Shown here: positions 1 through 7,956 of the stretch, in pieces
Layout: the number at the start of each line of letters is the position of its first letter
Position numbering within the stretch: the stretch's first letter is position 1
From: Pseudomonas monsensis
GTDB taxonomy: Bacteria; Pseudomonadota; Gammaproteobacteria; Pseudomonadales; Pseudomonadaceae
Length of the DNA: 64,000 nt
Reading direction: 5' to 3'
Assembly (NCBI RefSeq): GCF_014268495.2
Contig: NZ_CP077087.1
Span: forward strand, 248,001-312,000
The notes under the pieces: generated by a model
The model's input: only the letters and a program-made list of their open reading frames with translations
What the model was told of the DNA's origin: nothing
The model's database searches: none
Position numbers and translations under genes: made by a program

Positions 1-512
1 CGGTCGTGCAGCGTGCCGCCGGTGTCGTCGGCGCTGATCGGGGTGACGACCTTGAGCAGCATCGGCCCGGTATCGAGGCCGGCTTCCATGCGCATCACGG
101 TCACGCCGCTTTCGGCATCACCGTGTTCCACGGCGCGCTGGATCGGCGCCGCACCGCGCCAGCGTGGCAGCAGCGAAGCGTGACTGTTGATGCAACCCAG
201 GCGCGGAATATCCAGCACCGCTTGCGGCAGAATCAGGCCGTAGGCGACCACCACCATCAAGTCCGGCTTCAATGCGGCAAGCTCTGCCTGAGCATCCGCG
301 TTGCGCAGGGTCGGTGGCTGCAACACCTGGATATTGTTTTCCAGGGCGAGTTGTTTGACCGGGCTCGGCATCAGTTTTTGCCCACGACCGGCCGGACGAT
401 CCGGCTGGGTGTAGACCGCAACGATCTCGTAAGGGCTGTTCAGCAGGGCCTTGAGGTGTTCGGCGGCAAATTCCGGGGTACCGGCAAAAACGATGCGCAG
501 TGGCTCAGTCAT
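1..512 (-). CDS. fmt: methionyl-tRNA formyltransferase, 3' end outside window
   Basis: The enzyme formylates initiator Met-tRNA using 10-formyltetrahydrofolate, making fMet-tRNA in the cytoplasm. The reverse-strand reading starts MTEPLRIVFAGTPEFAAEHL and runs off the left edge after about 170 residues, so only the N-terminal formyltransferase domain is visible. The folate-site signature HASLLPRWRGAAPIQ is present near residue 110, together with the usual FAGTPEFA start and YGLILP segment. The gene lies just downstream of def, which removes the formyl group after translation. A hairpin terminator sits between the two genes. Identification is secure; the C-terminal tRNA-binding domain is not in the window. 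Confidence 0.95.
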   Translation of the reverse strand, partial: MTEPLRIVFAGTPEFAAEHLKALLNSPYEIVAVYTQPDRPAGRGQKLMPSPVKQLALENNIQVLQPPTLRNADAQAELAALKPDLMVVVAYGLILPQAVLDIPRLGCINSHASLLPRWRGAAPIQRAVEHGDAESGVTVMRMEAGLDTGPMLLKVVTPISADDTGGTLHD

Positions 513-529
513 GGAAGGCGTCTCATAAA

Positions 530-560
530 AAGAAAAAGGCTTGCCGCAGCAAGCCTTTGA
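530..560 (-). terminator. Rho-independent-type terminator between def and fmt
   Basis: Perfect 10-bp arms AAAGGCTTGC/GCAAGCCTTT (535-544 and 549-558) with a 4-nt loop. On the minus strand they are followed by TTCTTTTT. The hairpin lies after the def stop and about 20 bases before the fmt start, so it would end or attenuate def transcription before fmt. Confidence 0.75.
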
Positions 561-569
561 AGAGGGGCA

Positions 570-1076
570 TCAAGCGTTCTGGCGGTGGAGCTTTTCCAGT
601 TTCTTCTTGATCCGGTCGCGTTTGAGCGTGGACAGGTAATCGACGAACAACTTGCCGTTGAGGTGGTCGCATTCGTGCTGAATGCACACCGCAAGCAGGC
701 CTTCGGCGATCAGTTCGTAAGGTTGGCCGTCGCGGTCCAGTGCCTTGATTTTGACCTTCTGCGGGCGGTCGACGTTTTCGTAGAAGCCCGGTACCGAGAG
801 GCAGCCTTCCTGGTACTGATCCATCTCGTCGGTCAGCGATTCGAACTCAGGGTTGATGAACACCCGTGGCTCGGTGCGGTCTTCGGAAAGGTCCATCACG
901 ACAATACGTTTGTGCACGTTGACCTGGGTCGCGGCGAGGCCGATGCCCGGCGCTTCATACATTGTTTCAAACATATCATCGACCAACTGACGCACTTCGT
1001 CGTCCACTACGGCCACAGGCTTGGCGATAGTGCGCAGACGCGGGTCCGGGAATTCGAGGATGTTTAAAATGGCCAT
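570..1076 (-). CDS. def: peptide deformylase
   Basis: Metal-dependent hydrolase that removes the N-formyl group from nascent proteins. At 168 residues it has the normal length. All three family motifs are visible: GIGLAA (residues 44-49), EGCLS (90-94, Cys92 a metal ligand) and HECDH (134-138, the other ligands and catalytic Glu135). The open frame extends upstream to 1217, but MAILNILEFPDPRLR is the standard family start, so I place the start at 1076. It is paired with fmt on the same strand and divergent from the LysM gene. Confidence 0.97.
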   Translation of the reverse strand: MAILNILEFPDPRLRTIAKPVAVVDDEVRQLVDDMFETMYEAPGIGLAATQVNVHKRIVVMDLSEDRTEPRVFINPEFESLTDEMDQYQEGCLSVPGFYENVDRPQKVKIKALDRDGQPYELIAEGLLAVCIQHECDHLNGKLFVDYLSTLKRDRIKKKLEKLHRQNA

Positions 1077-1235
1077 AGGCTGATTGCTGCACATGTTGAG
1101 TAAAGTCGGGTCGATGGCCTGGCAGGTCCGAAGATGCAGGCTACCGTTGTGAAGCGTAGCTAATGCAGTTTGCAGTAGCGAGCCACGGGGGCTCTGACGG
1201 TTCACGCGAACGCACATGATAAAGGGATTCGCTGC

Positions 1236-2261
1236 ATGAGGAAAACACTACTCGCCCTGCTGCTTCTGGCTTCGGCCGGCGTGGCGCAAGGGCAAGTGCA
1301 ACTCAGGGATGGTTTTCCACAGCAATACACGGTGGTTTCGGGGGATACCCTCTGGGATATCTCCGGCAAATACCTGCGCGAGCCCTGGCAATGGCCGCAG
1401 CTGTGGCGGGCCAACCCGCAGATCGAAAACCCCAACCTGATTTATCCCGGCGACACCCTGACGCTCAGCTACGTCAACGGCCAGCCGCAACTGACCCTCA
1501 ATCGAGGCGAGTCACGGGGCACGATCAAACTGTCGCCGCGCATCCGCACCAGTCCGGTGGCCGAGGCGATTCCGAGCATTCCACTCAAGTCGATCAACAG
1601 TTTTCTCCTGAGCAACCGCATCGTCGACAAGGTCGAGGACTTCGACAAGGCGCCGTACATCGTCGCCGGCGACGCCGAACGGGTGCTCAGCGGCACCGGC
1701 GACCGGATTTTCGCCCGCGGCCATTTCGACCCGAACCAGCCGGTGTACGGCATCTTTCGTCAAGGCAAGGTCTACACCGACCCACAGACCAAGGAGTTTC
1801 TCGGGATCAACGCCGACGACATCGGCGGCGGTGAAATCGTCGCCACCGAAGGTGACGTCGCCACCCTTGCCCTGCAACGCACCACGCAGGAGGTGCGTCT
1901 GGGTGACCGCTTGTTCAGTGGCGAAGAGCGTTCGATCAACTCGACGTTCATGCCCAGCGCGCCCGCCACCCACATCAACGGCGTGATTATCGACGTGCCG
2001 CGCGGTGTCACACAGATCGGCGTGATGGACGTGGTGACCCTGAACAAGGGCAAACGCGACGGCCTCGCCGAAGGGAATGTGCTGGTGGTGATGAAAACCG
2101 GTGAGACCGTGCGCGACCGGATTACCGGCCAGCCGCTGAAAATTCCCGATGAGCGGGCTGGTTTACTGATGGTGTTCCGCACTTACGAAAAGCTCAGCTA
2201 CGGCCTCGTCCTCAACGCATCGCGCTCACTGGCGGTGCTCGACAAGGTGCGAAACCCTTAG
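1236..2261 (+). CDS. LysM peptidoglycan-binding domain protein
   Basis: A secreted protein of 341 residues. Residues 1-19 form a signal peptide (MRKTLLALLLLASAGVAQG). A LysM domain follows at about 30-78 (YTVVSGDTLWDISGKYL ... NLIYPGDTL), which should bind peptidoglycan glycan chains. The remaining 260 residues have no motif I can name. AAAGGG lies 9 bases before the ATG. It is immediately upstream of dprA, an arrangement common in pseudomonads. A cell-wall-associated role is inferred; its exact function is not known to me. Confidence 0.9.
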   Translation: MRKTLLALLLLASAGVAQGQVQLRDGFPQQYTVVSGDTLWDISGKYLREPWQWPQLWRANPQIENPNLIYPGDTLTLSYVNGQPQLTLNRGESRGTIKLSPRIRTSPVAEAIPSIPLKSINSFLLSNRIVDKVEDFDKAPYIVAGDAERVLSGTGDRIFARGHFDPNQPVYGIFRQGKVYTDPQTKEFLGINADDIGGGEIVATEGDVATLALQRTTQEVRLGDRLFSGEERSINSTFMPSAPATHINGVIIDVPRGVTQIGVMDVVTLNKGKRDGLAEGNVLVVMKTGETVRDRITGQPLKIPDERAGLLMVFRTYEKLSYGLVLNASRSLAVLDKVRNP

Positions 2262-2286
2262 CAGGCTCAACAAGTTACCAACAGAG

Positions 2287-2295
2287 TTATCCACA
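2287..2295 (+). promoter_or_regulatory. DnaA-box consensus in the LysM-dprA gap
   Basis: A perfect TTATCCACA, the strongest DnaA-binding 9-mer, lies in the 79-base gap before dprA. Six more perfect copies, counting both strands, occur at 2904-2912, 8975-8983, 10678-10686, 10730-10738, 11489-11497 and 13089-13097. Binding by DnaA is inferred only from the match. Confidence 0.45.
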
Positions 2296-2340
2296 GCTTG
2301 TTCCGAATGGTTCGGGGCTTATAACGATCAAGGATGATCC

Positions 2341-3441
2341 ATGCCGCTGTCTGTCTGTACGCCGGTCTCCCCTGCGGAACTGGAAGCGCGTTTGCGCCTG
2401 CACCGTTTGCCGGAAGTCGGCCCGAAACGTTTTGCCAGGTTGCTTGAAGCCTTTGGCTCGGCATCAAAGGCGCTCAGCGCTCCGGCCACAGCCTGGCGCT
2501 CACTGGGTATGCCGGCGGCGAGTGCCGATGCCCGGCGCAGCCCTGAAGTGCGCGACGGCGCCAGCCATGCGATGCGCTGGCTAGAGCAGCCCGGGCAGCA
2601 TTTGCTGATGTGGGATCAAGCGGATTATCCGGCACTGCTAGCGCAGATTCCCGATCCCCCACCGTTGCTGTTCGTCGCGGGCGATCCGCATATTCTGGAA
2701 AAACCGCAACTGGCGATGGTGGGCAGTCGCCGCGCCTCGCGCCCGGGGATGGACACCGCAGTGGCGTTTTCGCGCAGCCTGGCCGGGGCCGGTTTTGTCA
2801 TCACCAGTGGCCTGGCCTTGGGCATTGATGCTGCCGCGCATCAAGCTGCACTGGACGTTGGCGGGCTGACCGTCGGGGTGTTGGGCACTGGACTGGAAAA
2901 TTTTTATCCACAGCGCAATCAGCGACTGGCCGAGGCGATGATCGCGTCCGGCAGCGCCGTGCTTTCGGAGTTTCCGCTGGATGCCGGACCCAGCGCCAGC
3001 AACTTTCCGCGACGTAACCGGATCATCAGTGGTTTATCCCTCGGCGTACTGGTGGTCGAGGCGAGTGTCGCCAGTGGTTCGCTGATCACCGCACGCCTGG
3101 CGGCGGAACAGGGGCGCGAGGTGTATGCGATTCCCGGCTCGATCCATCACCCCGGCGCCCGGGGCTGTCACCAGTTGATCCGCGACGGCGCGGTGCTGGT
3201 GGAAACCATCGAACATATCCTCGAAGCCCTGCGAGGCTGGCAACATCCGGCCTTGTCCACAGGCACGCCGAGTGCCGATCATCCCTTGTTATGCCTGCTC
3301 CATGCTGCGCCGCACACCAGTGAAGCCTTGGCCCACAGCAGCGGCTGGACACTGCCCAAGGTGTTGGCCGCCCTCACGGAGCTGGAAATGGAGGGCCGGG
3401 CGGTGAGTGAAAATGGCCGCTGGTTTGCGCGCGTGAGCTAG
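2341..3441 (+). CDS. dprA: DNA-processing protein DprA
   Basis: DprA (Smf) loads RecA onto incoming single-stranded DNA during natural transformation. The 366-residue protein has an N-terminal helical segment, the Rossmann-like core with MVGSRRASRPG (about 122-132) and SGLALGIDAAAHQAAL (about 155-170), and a C-terminal winged-helix region (HSSGWTLPKVLAALTELEMEG). This is the full family length. AAGGATG precedes the ATG at 2341. It lies between the LysM gene and tsaC on the same strand, a conserved order. Many pseudomonads carry dprA without proven competence. Confidence 0.96.
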   Translation: MPLSVCTPVSPAELEARLRLHRLPEVGPKRFARLLEAFGSASKALSAPATAWRSLGMPAASADARRSPEVRDGASHAMRWLEQPGQHLLMWDQADYPALLAQIPDPPPLLFVAGDPHILEKPQLAMVGSRRASRPGMDTAVAFSRSLAGAGFVITSGLALGIDAAAHQAALDVGGLTVGVLGTGLENFYPQRNQRLAEAMIASGSAVLSEFPLDAGPSASNFPRRNRIISGLSLGVLVVEASVASGSLITARLAAEQGREVYAIPGSIHHPGARGCHQLIRDGAVLVETIEHILEALRGWQHPALSTGTPSADHPLLCLLHAAPHTSEALAHSSGWTLPKVLAALTELEMEGRAVSENGRWFARVS

Positions 3442-3495
3442 GTTTTACGGGGAAGATCGGTAAACTGCGCGAAACCTGTTTGCGGAGATTTTTTC

Positions 3496-4053
3496 ATGGT
3501 TAACAGTTGGCGTGTGCAACAAGCCGCACGAGAGATTCGCGCCGGGGCGGTGATTGCCTATCCAACCGAAGCCGTCTGGGGCCTGGGTTGCGACCCGTGG
3601 AACGAAGAAGCGGTGGATCGGCTGCTGGCGATCAAGAATCGTTCGGTCGACAAAGGCCTGATTCTGGTTGCCGACAACATTCGCCAGTTCGACTTCCTGT
3701 TCGAAGACTTCCCGCAGGAGTGGATCGACCGCATGGCCAGCACCTGGCCGGGGCCGAATACCTGGCTGGTGCCGCATCAGAACCTGTTGCCCGAGTGGGT
3801 GACGGGCGTGCATGACACCGTGGCGCTGCGGGTCAGTGATCACCCACAGGTGCGCGATTTGTGTTCCATGGTCGGGCCCCTGATCTCCACCTCGGCCAAC
3901 CCGCAAGGCCGGCCGGCAGCGCGCACGCGGTTACGGGTCGAGCAGTATTTCCGCGGGCAGCTCGATCTGATCCTCGGCGGACAATTGGGCGGGCGCAAGA
4001 ACCCCAGCGTGATCCGTGATCTGGCGACTGGCAAGGTCATTCGCCCCGACTGA
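3496..4053 (+). CDS. tsaC: L-threonylcarbamoyladenylate synthase (Sua5/YrdC family)
   Basis: Makes threonylcarbamoyl-AMP from threonine, bicarbonate and ATP, the first step of the universal tRNA t6A37 modification. It is a single YrdC domain of 185 residues, the short TsaC form without the Sua5 extension. Visible family features are AYPTEAVWGLGCDPW near residue 21, LAIKNRSVDKGLIL near 50, and the GPLISTSANPQGRPA segment near 130. GGAG precedes the ATG by 8 bases. It follows dprA with a 54-base gap. Confidence 0.95.
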   Translation: MVNSWRVQQAAREIRAGAVIAYPTEAVWGLGCDPWNEEAVDRLLAIKNRSVDKGLILVADNIRQFDFLFEDFPQEWIDRMASTWPGPNTWLVPHQNLLPEWVTGVHDTVALRVSDHPQVRDLCSMVGPLISTSANPQGRPAARTRLRVEQYFRGQLDLILGGQLGGRKNPSVIRDLATGKVIRPD

Positions 4054-4077
4054 TTCGGCCCATACCTTTGTAATGTC

Positions 4078-4108
4078 AGTACTCCTCGGTTTGATGGCGA
4101 GGAGTACT
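4078..4108. repeat. perfect 11-bp inverted repeat downstream of tsaC
   Basis: AGTACTCCTCG (4078-4088) and CGAGGAGTACT (4098-4108) are perfect reverse complements around a 9-base loop. No T-run follows on either strand, so it is not a clear terminator. It could be a protein-binding site or an RNA hairpin in the 239-base gap between tsaC and the next gene. I see no other element in that gap. Confidence 0.6.
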
Positions 4109-4292
4109 ACGCGTGTCTGCGATTTATCCTGCAATGCGGCTGCTTTTCTTGTCTGAAAATTCGCCAACTATCTGGATTCATTGATTTTTCCGACTGGATT
4201 ATCAGACCTCGTTGCGTGGCGGATTTGCCAAAAGCAACCATCCTTTCCCTGCACTCGAAATACTTCGATAAGTTAAGGTCTGCGGAGAAAGA

Positions 4293-4967
4293 ATGGACAC
4301 TACGGATTTGCAACTCACGGATTACCTGCAGGCGCTTCAGGTGACGTTGAAGAGTCATCATGAGGGTTGCCGTATCGTGAGGCTTGAAGCGGGGTCGGAT
4401 ACTCAGGAGTTCGACCGGTTCATTGATCGGCAATTTCGGCTTCGGCTGCAGCATTACATGCTGACGTCGAGGGCCCGGATGTTCGAAGAGAAACTGGCGA
4501 TAAGGTCGCGCAGTACGCATTTTCTGCTGTACCGGCACGACCAGCCACTGGCGGTGCTGAGGGCGACTCCGGCACCGTTCGAATGGGTGTCGCTGGCGCA
4601 GCAACATGTTTCTCCGACGGTGGCGTTGTCACGCCATGTCGAATTCAGCCGTTTGATCTCGTACTCGACCAACCCGCTACCGGTGGCGGTCAACGGTCTG
4701 CTGGCGGCGGCTACCGAGTGGGCGATAAAAAGCGGTTACCAGGGCGTCACCGCCCTGTGCAGGTCGCAACAGCTGCGCTTTTATCAGCGTTTCGGCCTGA
4801 TGCCCATCGCTTCCAATGCCTTGCACATCGAACAGCGCGCACGCGGCGATTACTGGGTGTTATCTGCGCAGTGGCGGCAAATCCTCGCGGCGCTTCAACA
4901 ACCTGGTCACGCGACGGTTGGCCACCTCGTGCAAAAACCATTGGCGTGTCATCCGCTGCAGTTGTGA
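4293..4967 (+). CDS. GNAT / N-acyl amino acid synthase-like acyltransferase
   Basis: A cytoplasmic protein of 224 residues that I can place only at fold level. It has the pattern of the autoinducer-synthase and FeeM-like branch of acyltransferases: FDRFIDRQFRLRLQHY near residue 37, a conserved-looking EFSRLISYS near 115, AATEWAIKSGYQGVTALC near 135, and RFYQRFGLMPI near 160, typical of the last GNAT motif. Such enzymes transfer an acyl group from a carrier or CoA to an amine; the substrate here is unknown. GGAG lies 8 bases before the ATG. It separates tsaC from qor, which are neighbours in P. aeruginosa. Its upstream flank is noticeably AT-richer than the surroundings. Confidence 0.6.
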   Translation: MDTTDLQLTDYLQALQVTLKSHHEGCRIVRLEAGSDTQEFDRFIDRQFRLRLQHYMLTSRARMFEEKLAIRSRSTHFLLYRHDQPLAVLRATPAPFEWVSLAQQHVSPTVALSRHVEFSRLISYSTNPLPVAVNGLLAAATEWAIKSGYQGVTALCRSQQLRFYQRFGLMPIASNALHIEQRARGDYWVLSAQWRQILAALQQPGHATVGHLVQKPLACHPLQL

Positions 4968-4982
4968 AGGCGTTCAAACTGC

Positions 4983-5017
4983 CTTGCCAGCCGGGTTCTG
5001 AAACCCTGACTGGCAAG
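4983..5017. terminator. bidirectional hairpin between convergent genes
   Basis: CTTGCCAG (4983-4990) pairs with CTGGCAAG (5010-5017), with an inner GGGTT/AACCC stem. It sits between the converging acyltransferase-like gene and qor. There is no long T-run, so strength is uncertain. Confidence 0.5.
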
Positions 5018-5032
5018 ACGCCGAAGGTTTTA

Positions 5033-6010
5033 TCAGGGCAGCAGGATGGTCGAGCCGGTCGTGCGCCGAGCCGACAGCTCGGTCTGCGCCTTCGCCGCAT
5101 CGGCCAGTGGGTAACGCTGACTGATTTCGACCTTGAGCTTGCCGCTGATGATCATCTCGAACAGTTCATCGGCCATGCGTTGCAGGTTCTCGGCGTTGTT
5201 GGCGTAGGTTGCGAGGGTCGGCCGGGTCACGTACAGCGAGCCCTTGGCCGCAAGTATCCCCAGATTCACCCCGTCCACGGCACCGGACGCATTGCCGAAA
5301 CTCACTACCAGGCCGCGGGGCGACACGCTGTCGAGCGAGGTCAGCCAGGTGTCCTTGCCGACGCCGTCATAGACCACCGGGACTTTCTTGCCGTCGGTCA
5401 GCTCCAGCACGCGTTGGGCAACGTTTTCATGGCTGTAATCAATGGTCGCCCAGGCGCCGTTGGCCTTGGCCAGTTCGGCTTTTGCTTTCGAGCTGACGGT
5501 GCCGATCAGCTTCACCCCCAGTGCCTTGGCCCATTGGCAGGCCAGCGAACCGACGCCACCGGCGGCGGCGTGGAACAAAATGGTTTCGCCGCCCTTGAGT
5601 TCATAGGTCTGGCGCAGCAGGTACTGCACGGTCAAGCCCTTGAGCATCACGCCGGCAGCGGTTTCAAAACTGATTTCGTCCGGCAGTTTCACCAGGTTGT
5701 CCTGGGGCAATACGTGCAACTGGCTATAGGCACCCAACGGGCCGCTGCCGTACGCCACACGATCACCGACCTTGAAGCGGGTGACGTCACTGCCGACCGC
5801 GTCAACGACGCCGGCACCTTCCGCGCCCAGGCCTGACGGCAAGGCTGGCGGTGCATAGAGGCCACTGCGGAAATAGGTGTCGATGAAGTTCAGGCCGATT
5901 GCCTTGTTGGCTACGCGCACTTGATTCGGCCCGGGCGTGGCGGGTTCGTAGTCAACATATTCGAGCACTTCGGGACCGCCGTGGGCGCGGAACTGGATAC
6001 GCTTTGCCAT
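5033..6010 (-). CDS. qor: NADPH:quinone reductase (zeta-crystallin type)
   Basis: A cytoplasmic NADPH-dependent oxidoreductase of the medium-chain dehydrogenase superfamily that reduces quinones. At 325 residues it is full length. The nucleotide-binding region has the quinone-reductase pattern HAAAGGVGSLACQWAKALG (about 149-167), followed by ligand-binding residues around GTVSSKAKAELAKANGA. It has no zinc-ligand cysteine pattern, consistent with Qor. AAGGAGA precedes the ATG. It is divergent from hemF across a 163-base gap, as in other pseudomonads. Confidence 0.94.
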   Translation of the reverse strand: MAKRIQFRAHGGPEVLEYVDYEPATPGPNQVRVANKAIGLNFIDTYFRSGLYAPPALPSGLGAEGAGVVDAVGSDVTRFKVGDRVAYGSGPLGAYSQLHVLPQDNLVKLPDEISFETAAGVMLKGLTVQYLLRQTYELKGGETILFHAAAGGVGSLACQWAKALGVKLIGTVSSKAKAELAKANGAWATIDYSHENVAQRVLELTDGKKVPVVYDGVGKDTWLTSLDSVSPRGLVVSFGNASGAVDGVNLGILAAKGSLYVTRPTLATYANNAENLQRMADELFEMIISGKLKVEISQRYPLADAAKAQTELSARRTTGSTILLP

Positions 6011-6173
6011 CTGCCTGCTCTCCTTGGGTCTTTCGTGAGCCCCCTATCCAACTCTCCTGCTTGATCTTCGTCAACTGCGGTGCGCTTGCCTGCGGTGGTA
6101 TGCTACGCGCCCATTTGCGTCGACCCCCGCCTGCGGGGCGCCGCGTAGTGATGCCCCGATTCAAGGTGAAGCC

Positions 6174-7091
6174 ATGACGACCCGCACCGACGCCGTAAAG
6201 GCCTATCTGCTCGACCTGCAAGACCGCATCTGCGCTGCACTCGAAAACGAGGACGGTGGCACGCGCTTCGTCGAAGACGCCTGGACCCGGCCCGCTGGCG
6301 GTGGCGGTCGTACTCGTGTGATCGAAAACGGCACGGTGATCGAAAAGGGCGGCGTCAACTTCTCCCACGTGTTCGGCAGCGGCTTGCCGCCATCGGCCAG
6401 CGCTCATCGTCCGGAACTGGCGGGGCGCGGTTTCGAAGCCCTCGGCGTGTCGCTGGTGATTCACCCGCACAACCCGCATGTGCCGACGTCCCACGCCAAC
6501 GTGCGCTTTTTCATCGCCGAAAAGGAAGGTGAAGAGCCGGTCTGGTGGTTCGGCGGCGGCTTCGACCTGACCCCGTATTACGGCAACGAACAAGACTGCA
6601 TCCACTGGCACCGCGTTGCCGAGCAGGCCTGTGCGCCGTTCGGTGCCGACGTCTACCCGCGTTACAAGGCCTGGTGCGACACCTACTTCCACATCAAGCA
6701 CCGCCACGAACCACGCGGCATCGGCGGCCTGTTCTTCGATGACCTGAACGAGTGGGACTTCGATACCAGTTTTGCCTTCATGCGTGCCATCGGCGACGCC
6801 TACATCGACGCTTACTTGCCGATCGTGCAGCGCCGCAAACATGATGCGTTCACCGCCAAACAGCGTGAATTCCAGGAATTTCGCCGTGGCCGCTATGTCG
6901 AGTTCAACCTGGTGTATGACCGTGGCACCCTGTTCGGCCTGCAATCGGGGGGGCGTACCGAGTCGATCCTCATGTCGCTGCCGCCGCAAGTGCGCTGGGC
7001 CTACGACTTCAAAGCCGAGCCCGGCAGCGAAGAAGCGCGCCTGACCGACTACTTCCTGCAAGATCGCGACTGGCTCGCTGAGGACTGCTGA
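6174..7091 (+). CDS. hemF: oxygen-dependent coproporphyrinogen III oxidase
   Basis: Catalyses oxidative decarboxylation of coproporphyrinogen III to protoporphyrinogen IX in aerobic heme synthesis. The 305-residue protein has the family segments RVIENGTVIEKGGVNFSHV (about 44-62), HPHNPHVPTSHANVRFF (about 99-115), WWFGGGFDLTPYYG near 126 and GRYVEFNLVYDRGTLFGLQ near 240. AAGGTG precedes the ATG. The stop overlaps the aroE start by one base (TGATG), indicating translational coupling. Heme supply fits with the heme A and cytochrome oxidase genes at the right end of the window. Confidence 0.97.
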   Translation: MTTRTDAVKAYLLDLQDRICAALENEDGGTRFVEDAWTRPAGGGGRTRVIENGTVIEKGGVNFSHVFGSGLPPSASAHRPELAGRGFEALGVSLVIHPHNPHVPTSHANVRFFIAEKEGEEPVWWFGGGFDLTPYYGNEQDCIHWHRVAEQACAPFGADVYPRYKAWCDTYFHIKHRHEPRGIGGLFFDDLNEWDFDTSFAFMRAIGDAYIDAYLPIVQRRKHDAFTAKQREFQEFRRGRYVEFNLVYDRGTLFGLQSGGRTESILMSLPPQVRWAYDFKAEPGSEEARLTDYFLQDRDWLAEDC

Positions 7092-7912
7092 TGGATCGTT
7101 ACGTCGTTTTCGGTAACCCGATCGGCCACAGCAAATCGCCGATGATCCACAAACTGTTTGCCGAGCAGACCGGGCAACGCCTCGACTACAGCACCCTGCT
7201 GGCGCCACTCGACGACTTTAGTGGCTGCGCCACGGCGTTCTTTCAGGAAGGTCGCGGCGCCAACGTCACTGTACCGTTCAAGGAAGAGGCCTATCGTCTG
7301 GCGAACAGCCTGACTGCTCGTGCGCAACGGGCTGGTGCGGTAAACACCTTGAGCAAACTGGCCGATGGTTCATTGCTGGGCGACAACACCGACGGCGCCG
7401 GCCTGGTGCGCGACCTGACGGTGAACGCCGGTTTCAGCCTGACCGGCAAACGCATCCTCCTGCTCGGTGCTGGTGGCGCAGTGCGTGGCGCGCTGGAGCC
7501 GTTGCTGGCGGAAAAACCGGCGTCGGTGATCATCGCCAACCGCACGGTGGACAAGGCCGAGCTGCTGGCCGAGTTGTTCTGTGATCTGGGGCCGGTGTCG
7601 GCCAGTGGTTTCGACTGGTTGCAGGAACCGGTGGACGTGATCATCAACGCCACCTCCGCCAGCCTGACCGGCGAGGTGCCGCCGATAGCGCCGAGCCTGA
7701 TCGAACCGGGCCAGACCCTGTGCTACGACATGATGTACGGCAAGGAACCGACTGCGTTCTGCCGTTGGGCCAGCGAGCATGGTGCGGCGGTGTCGATGGA
7801 TGGTCTGGGGATGCTGGCTGAGCAAGCAGCCGAGGCGTTTTACCTGTGGCGCGGCGTGCGCCCGGATACGGCGCCGGTGCTGGCCGAACTACGCCGTCAG
7901 CTAGCGCAATAA
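7091..7912 (+). CDS. aroE: shikimate dehydrogenase
   Basis: NADPH-dependent reduction of 3-dehydroshikimate to shikimate in aromatic amino acid synthesis. The 273-residue protein has the N-terminal substrate site (VFGNPIGHSKSPMIHKLF, residues 5-22), the catalytic Lys in NVTVPFKEEA (about 59-68), DNTDGAGL near 100 and the NADP loop GAGGAVRGAL near 128. It overlaps the hemF stop by one base and is probably co-transcribed with it. Confidence 0.97.
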   Translation: MDRYVVFGNPIGHSKSPMIHKLFAEQTGQRLDYSTLLAPLDDFSGCATAFFQEGRGANVTVPFKEEAYRLANSLTARAQRAGAVNTLSKLADGSLLGDNTDGAGLVRDLTVNAGFSLTGKRILLLGAGGAVRGALEPLLAEKPASVIIANRTVDKAELLAELFCDLGPVSASGFDWLQEPVDVIINATSASLTGEVPPIAPSLIEPGQTLCYDMMYGKEPTAFCRWASEHGAAVSMDGLGMLAEQAAEAFYLWRGVRPDTAPVLAELRRQLAQ

Positions 7913-7916
7913 TCCT

Positions 7917-7934
7917 TGCAGGCTCACTCCTGCA
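7917..7934. repeat. small hairpin after aroE
   Basis: TGCAGG/CCTGCA arms around CTCACT directly after the aroE stop. It resembles the hairpin at 20956-20977 (CCTGTAGGC TCAC GCCTACAGG), including the shared GGCTCAC core and trailing GGGG. It may act as a weak terminator. Confidence 0.45.
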
Positions 7935-7956
7935 GGGGCATGCGGTGTTTGTTGGA

